The notes under the pieces are model-generated. The model was not told where the DNA came from and ran no database searches. It saw only the letters and a list, made by a program, of their open reading frames with translations. Both the position numbers and the translations under genes were made by a program. Shown here in pieces: positions 6,622 to 7,911 of a DNA stretch of 7,911 bases (positions are counted from its first letter, which is position 1; the number at the start of each line of letters is the position of its first letter). Location of the stretch: assembly GCA_902783295.1 (NCBI GenBank), contig CACZQT010000105.1, forward strand, positions 1 to 7,911. The letters run 5' to 3'. The stretch comes from an uncultured Lachnospiraceae bacterium. GTDB taxonomy: Bacteria; Bacillota; Clostridia; Lachnospirales; Lachnospiraceae.

Positions 6622-7509
6622 TCAGAATGCGTCTCCGCAAAGTACCTTCATATCCTCCGGCAGCGGAGCTTCGAACGTCAGGGGCTCCTCTGTAAAAGGC
6701 TGGCGGCAGGTCAGTTTCCACGCATGCAGCGCCGTTCTGGAGATCCGTCCGGACGGCCGGCCGTACAGAGGGTCCCCCACCAGCGGGTGGCCGGAAGCCG
6801 CCATATGCACCCGGATCTGGTGCATACGTCCGGTTTCGATCCGCACAGAGAGTAGACTGCCGTTCTCATGCTCTTCGAGTACACGGTAGATCGTATGGGC
6901 TTCTTTGCCCTCGGGTGAAACGATGACCCGGCAGGCATTTCCGGGATCCCTCCTCAGCGGCAGATCAATCGTTCCCTCCTTTTCAGGGAATCGTCCCTCT
7001 GCCACGGCCAGATATGCCTTTCCGAAAAGCCCCCGCTCCCGCTGCTTCACCAGCCGGCCCGCTGCCGCCTGGTTTTTGGAAAACAGGATGACTCCGGAAG
7101 TCTCCTTGTCCAGCCGTCCAGCGGGACGTACCACCAGCGACTCCCCTTTCCCGTGAAAATAATAGAGCAGCATGTTCACCAGTGTATCCGTCTGGTGAAT
7201 GCCGCCCGGGTGGCTGGGGACGCCTGCCGGCTTGTTCACGGCAATCAGGTCCTCATCTTCATACAGAATCTGCAGAGGAGAAGGGTTCAGGAACAGAGGC
7301 TTCGGCTGTGCGTTCCCTTCCACATCCACTTCAACCACATCTCCGGGCAGCAGACGGGCTGTCACAAATTCCCGTTTTCCGTTGACCAGAATTCCCGGGT
7401 CATGGAACTTTACCTGCCGGATCTGTTTTTTGGTAAGCCCAAGGTTCAGACGCAGAAAATCATACAGGCTGATTTCCTCCTGCGCCTCTTCCCTGAGTTT
7501 TCGTCCCAT
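6622..7509 (-). CDS. RluA/RluD-family pseudouridine synthase
   Basis: Converts specific uridines in RNA, usually 23S rRNA (or tRNA for some members), to pseudouridine in the cytoplasm. The protein is 295 residues, normal for the family. An N-terminal S4-like RNA-binding region (about 13-64, with ILVNGK at 40-45) precedes the catalytic domain. ILYEDEDLIAVNKPAGVPSH spans 81-100, GRLDKETSG spans 131-139 with the catalytic aspartate at D134, and the family hallmark at 225-250 starts ETGRMHQIRVHM and ends GDPLYG. ATG 7509 is preceded by AAGGAG (7518-7523) at 8 bases, a near-ideal start. It lies 96 bases after the ispD stop on the same strand with no terminator visible between, so the two may be co-transcribed. 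That 96-base gap holds only a weak ACCGG/CCGGT pairing. The exact target uridine cannot be read from the sequence. Confidence 0.93.
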   Translation of the reverse strand: MGRKLREEAQEEISLYDFLRLNLGLTKKQIRQVKFHDPGILVNGKREFVTARLLPGDVVEVDVEGNAQPKPLFLNPSPLQILYEDEDLIAVNKPAGVPSHPGGIHQTDTLVNMLLYYFHGKGESLVVRPAGRLDKETSGVILFSKNQAAAGRLVKQRERGLFGKAYLAVAEGRFPEKEGTIDLPLRRDPGNACRVIVSPEGKEAHTIYRVLEEHENGSLLSVRIETGRMHQIRVHMAASGHPLVGDPLYGRPSGRISRTALHAWKLTCRQPFTEEPLTFEAPLPEDMKVLCGDAF

Positions 7510-7605
7510 CTCAAGTTCTCCTTTTCCTCATCGGCAGTAATGATTTTCACCGGCATCGCCTCAGAAAACCGGTGCTCCGGAATCACGGGCAATCCCTGAA
7601 TTTCT

Positions 7606-7911
7606 TTACCGCCGTTCTTTTTCCAGAAGTGCTTCCGCCAGAGACAGATCTTCCGGGGTGGTTACTTTGATATTTGAATACCTGCCCTCCACCAGCCGGA
7701 CCTTCTCTCCCATCTTCTCCAGCAGCATGCAGTCATCCGTAATACCGGGCTCCTCACGGAATCTATGGTGTGCGTCCAGCAGAATATCCTTCCGGAAACA
7801 TTGCGGCGTCTGTATGGCCCAGGTTCTGGAACGCTCTGTGGTGCACAGAACCAGATCCTTCTCGTCCCCCAGCTTAATTGTATCCTTCGAGCGGACCGCG
7901 ATCGTACAGCC
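7606..7911 (-). CDS. ispD: 2-C-methyl-D-erythritol 4-phosphate cytidylyltransferase, C-terminal part (5' end cut by window edge)
   Basis: Enzyme of the MEP isoprenoid pathway that joins CTP and methylerythritol 4-phosphate to give CDP-methylerythritol. The last 102 codons are visible, in frame from the right edge to TAA 7606-7608, of about 230 in the family. Visible landmarks in order: SKDTIKLGD (from residue 8 of the fragment), the ERSRTWAIQTPQCF segment with the arginine and TPQ typical of the family, GITDDCMLLE, RLVEG, and SNIKVTTPEDLSLAEALL, whose NIKVT lysine corresponds to an active-site lysine in E. coli IspD. Nothing suggests truncation other than the window edge. A fused IspF domain is excluded at the C-terminus because the protein stops right after the IspD end. 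The use of the MEP pathway fits most Bacillota. Confidence 0.9.
   Translation of the reverse strand, partial: GCTIAVRSKDTIKLGDEKDLVLCTTERSRTWAIQTPQCFRKDILLDAHHRFREEPGITDDCMLLEKMGEKVRLVEGRYSNIKVTTPEDLSLAEALLEKERR

Noticed and set aside
7480..7555. A short minus-strand frame starting MPVKIITADEE just upstream of the pseudouridine synthase, a possible leader peptide
   Set aside because: It is out of frame with the gene, has no ribosome binding site of its own that I can see and ends shortly inside the gene; chance is enough.
7153..7599. A 148-codon plus-strand open frame running across the start of the pseudouridine synthase gene
   Set aside because: It overlaps a gene with a clear hallmark motif and an ideal ribosome binding site, and its translation resembles no family.

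Overview
This 7.9-kb window has six protein-coding genes, all read leftward (minus strand), with two cut by the window edges. It looks like bacterial chromosome with roughly mid-50s percent GC. Strong AAGGAG-type ribosome binding sites, a large membrane-spanning AraC regulator of the YesN-like Bacillota style, a Na/Pi transporter fused to a PhoU-like tail and clostridial-looking IspD and RluA proteins all suggest a Bacillota (Clostridia-like) host. Both solute-binding proteins carry plain signal peptides without a lipobox cysteine. That is unusual for a single-membrane Gram-positive and leaves a diderm lineage (for example Negativicutes or a spirochaete) open. No RNA gene, CRISPR array, insertion sequence or phage gene was seen.

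In transcription order (right to left): the C-terminal part of ispD (isoprenoid precursor synthesis) is followed by an RluA/RluD-type pseudouridine synthase and a probable terminator. A well-formed promoter (TTGTCA-N17-TATCAT) then drives a Na/phosphate cotransporter family protein with a PhoU-like domain. After a short gap holding a GC hairpin comes a 761-residue membrane-anchored AraC-type regulator, then an orphan TRAP-type (DctP-family) solute-binding protein with a GTG start. Two tandem terminators close that unit. A regulated-looking 323-bp intergenic region then leads into chvE, the sugar-binding protein of a ChvE-type ABC importer, whose 3' end and probable ATPase/permease partners lie beyond the left edge.

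The most interesting part is the left half. A transmembrane one-component regulator, an extracytoplasmic DctP-like binding protein with no TRAP permease in view, and a sugar ABC importer gene sit together. The promoter region of the importer gene carries inverted repeats over its likely -35 and -10 elements. The simplest reading is a sugar-sensing and uptake module in which the DctP-like protein may present a ligand to the AraC sensor, which then controls chvE. That is inference from layout and domains. The right half is ordinary housekeeping.
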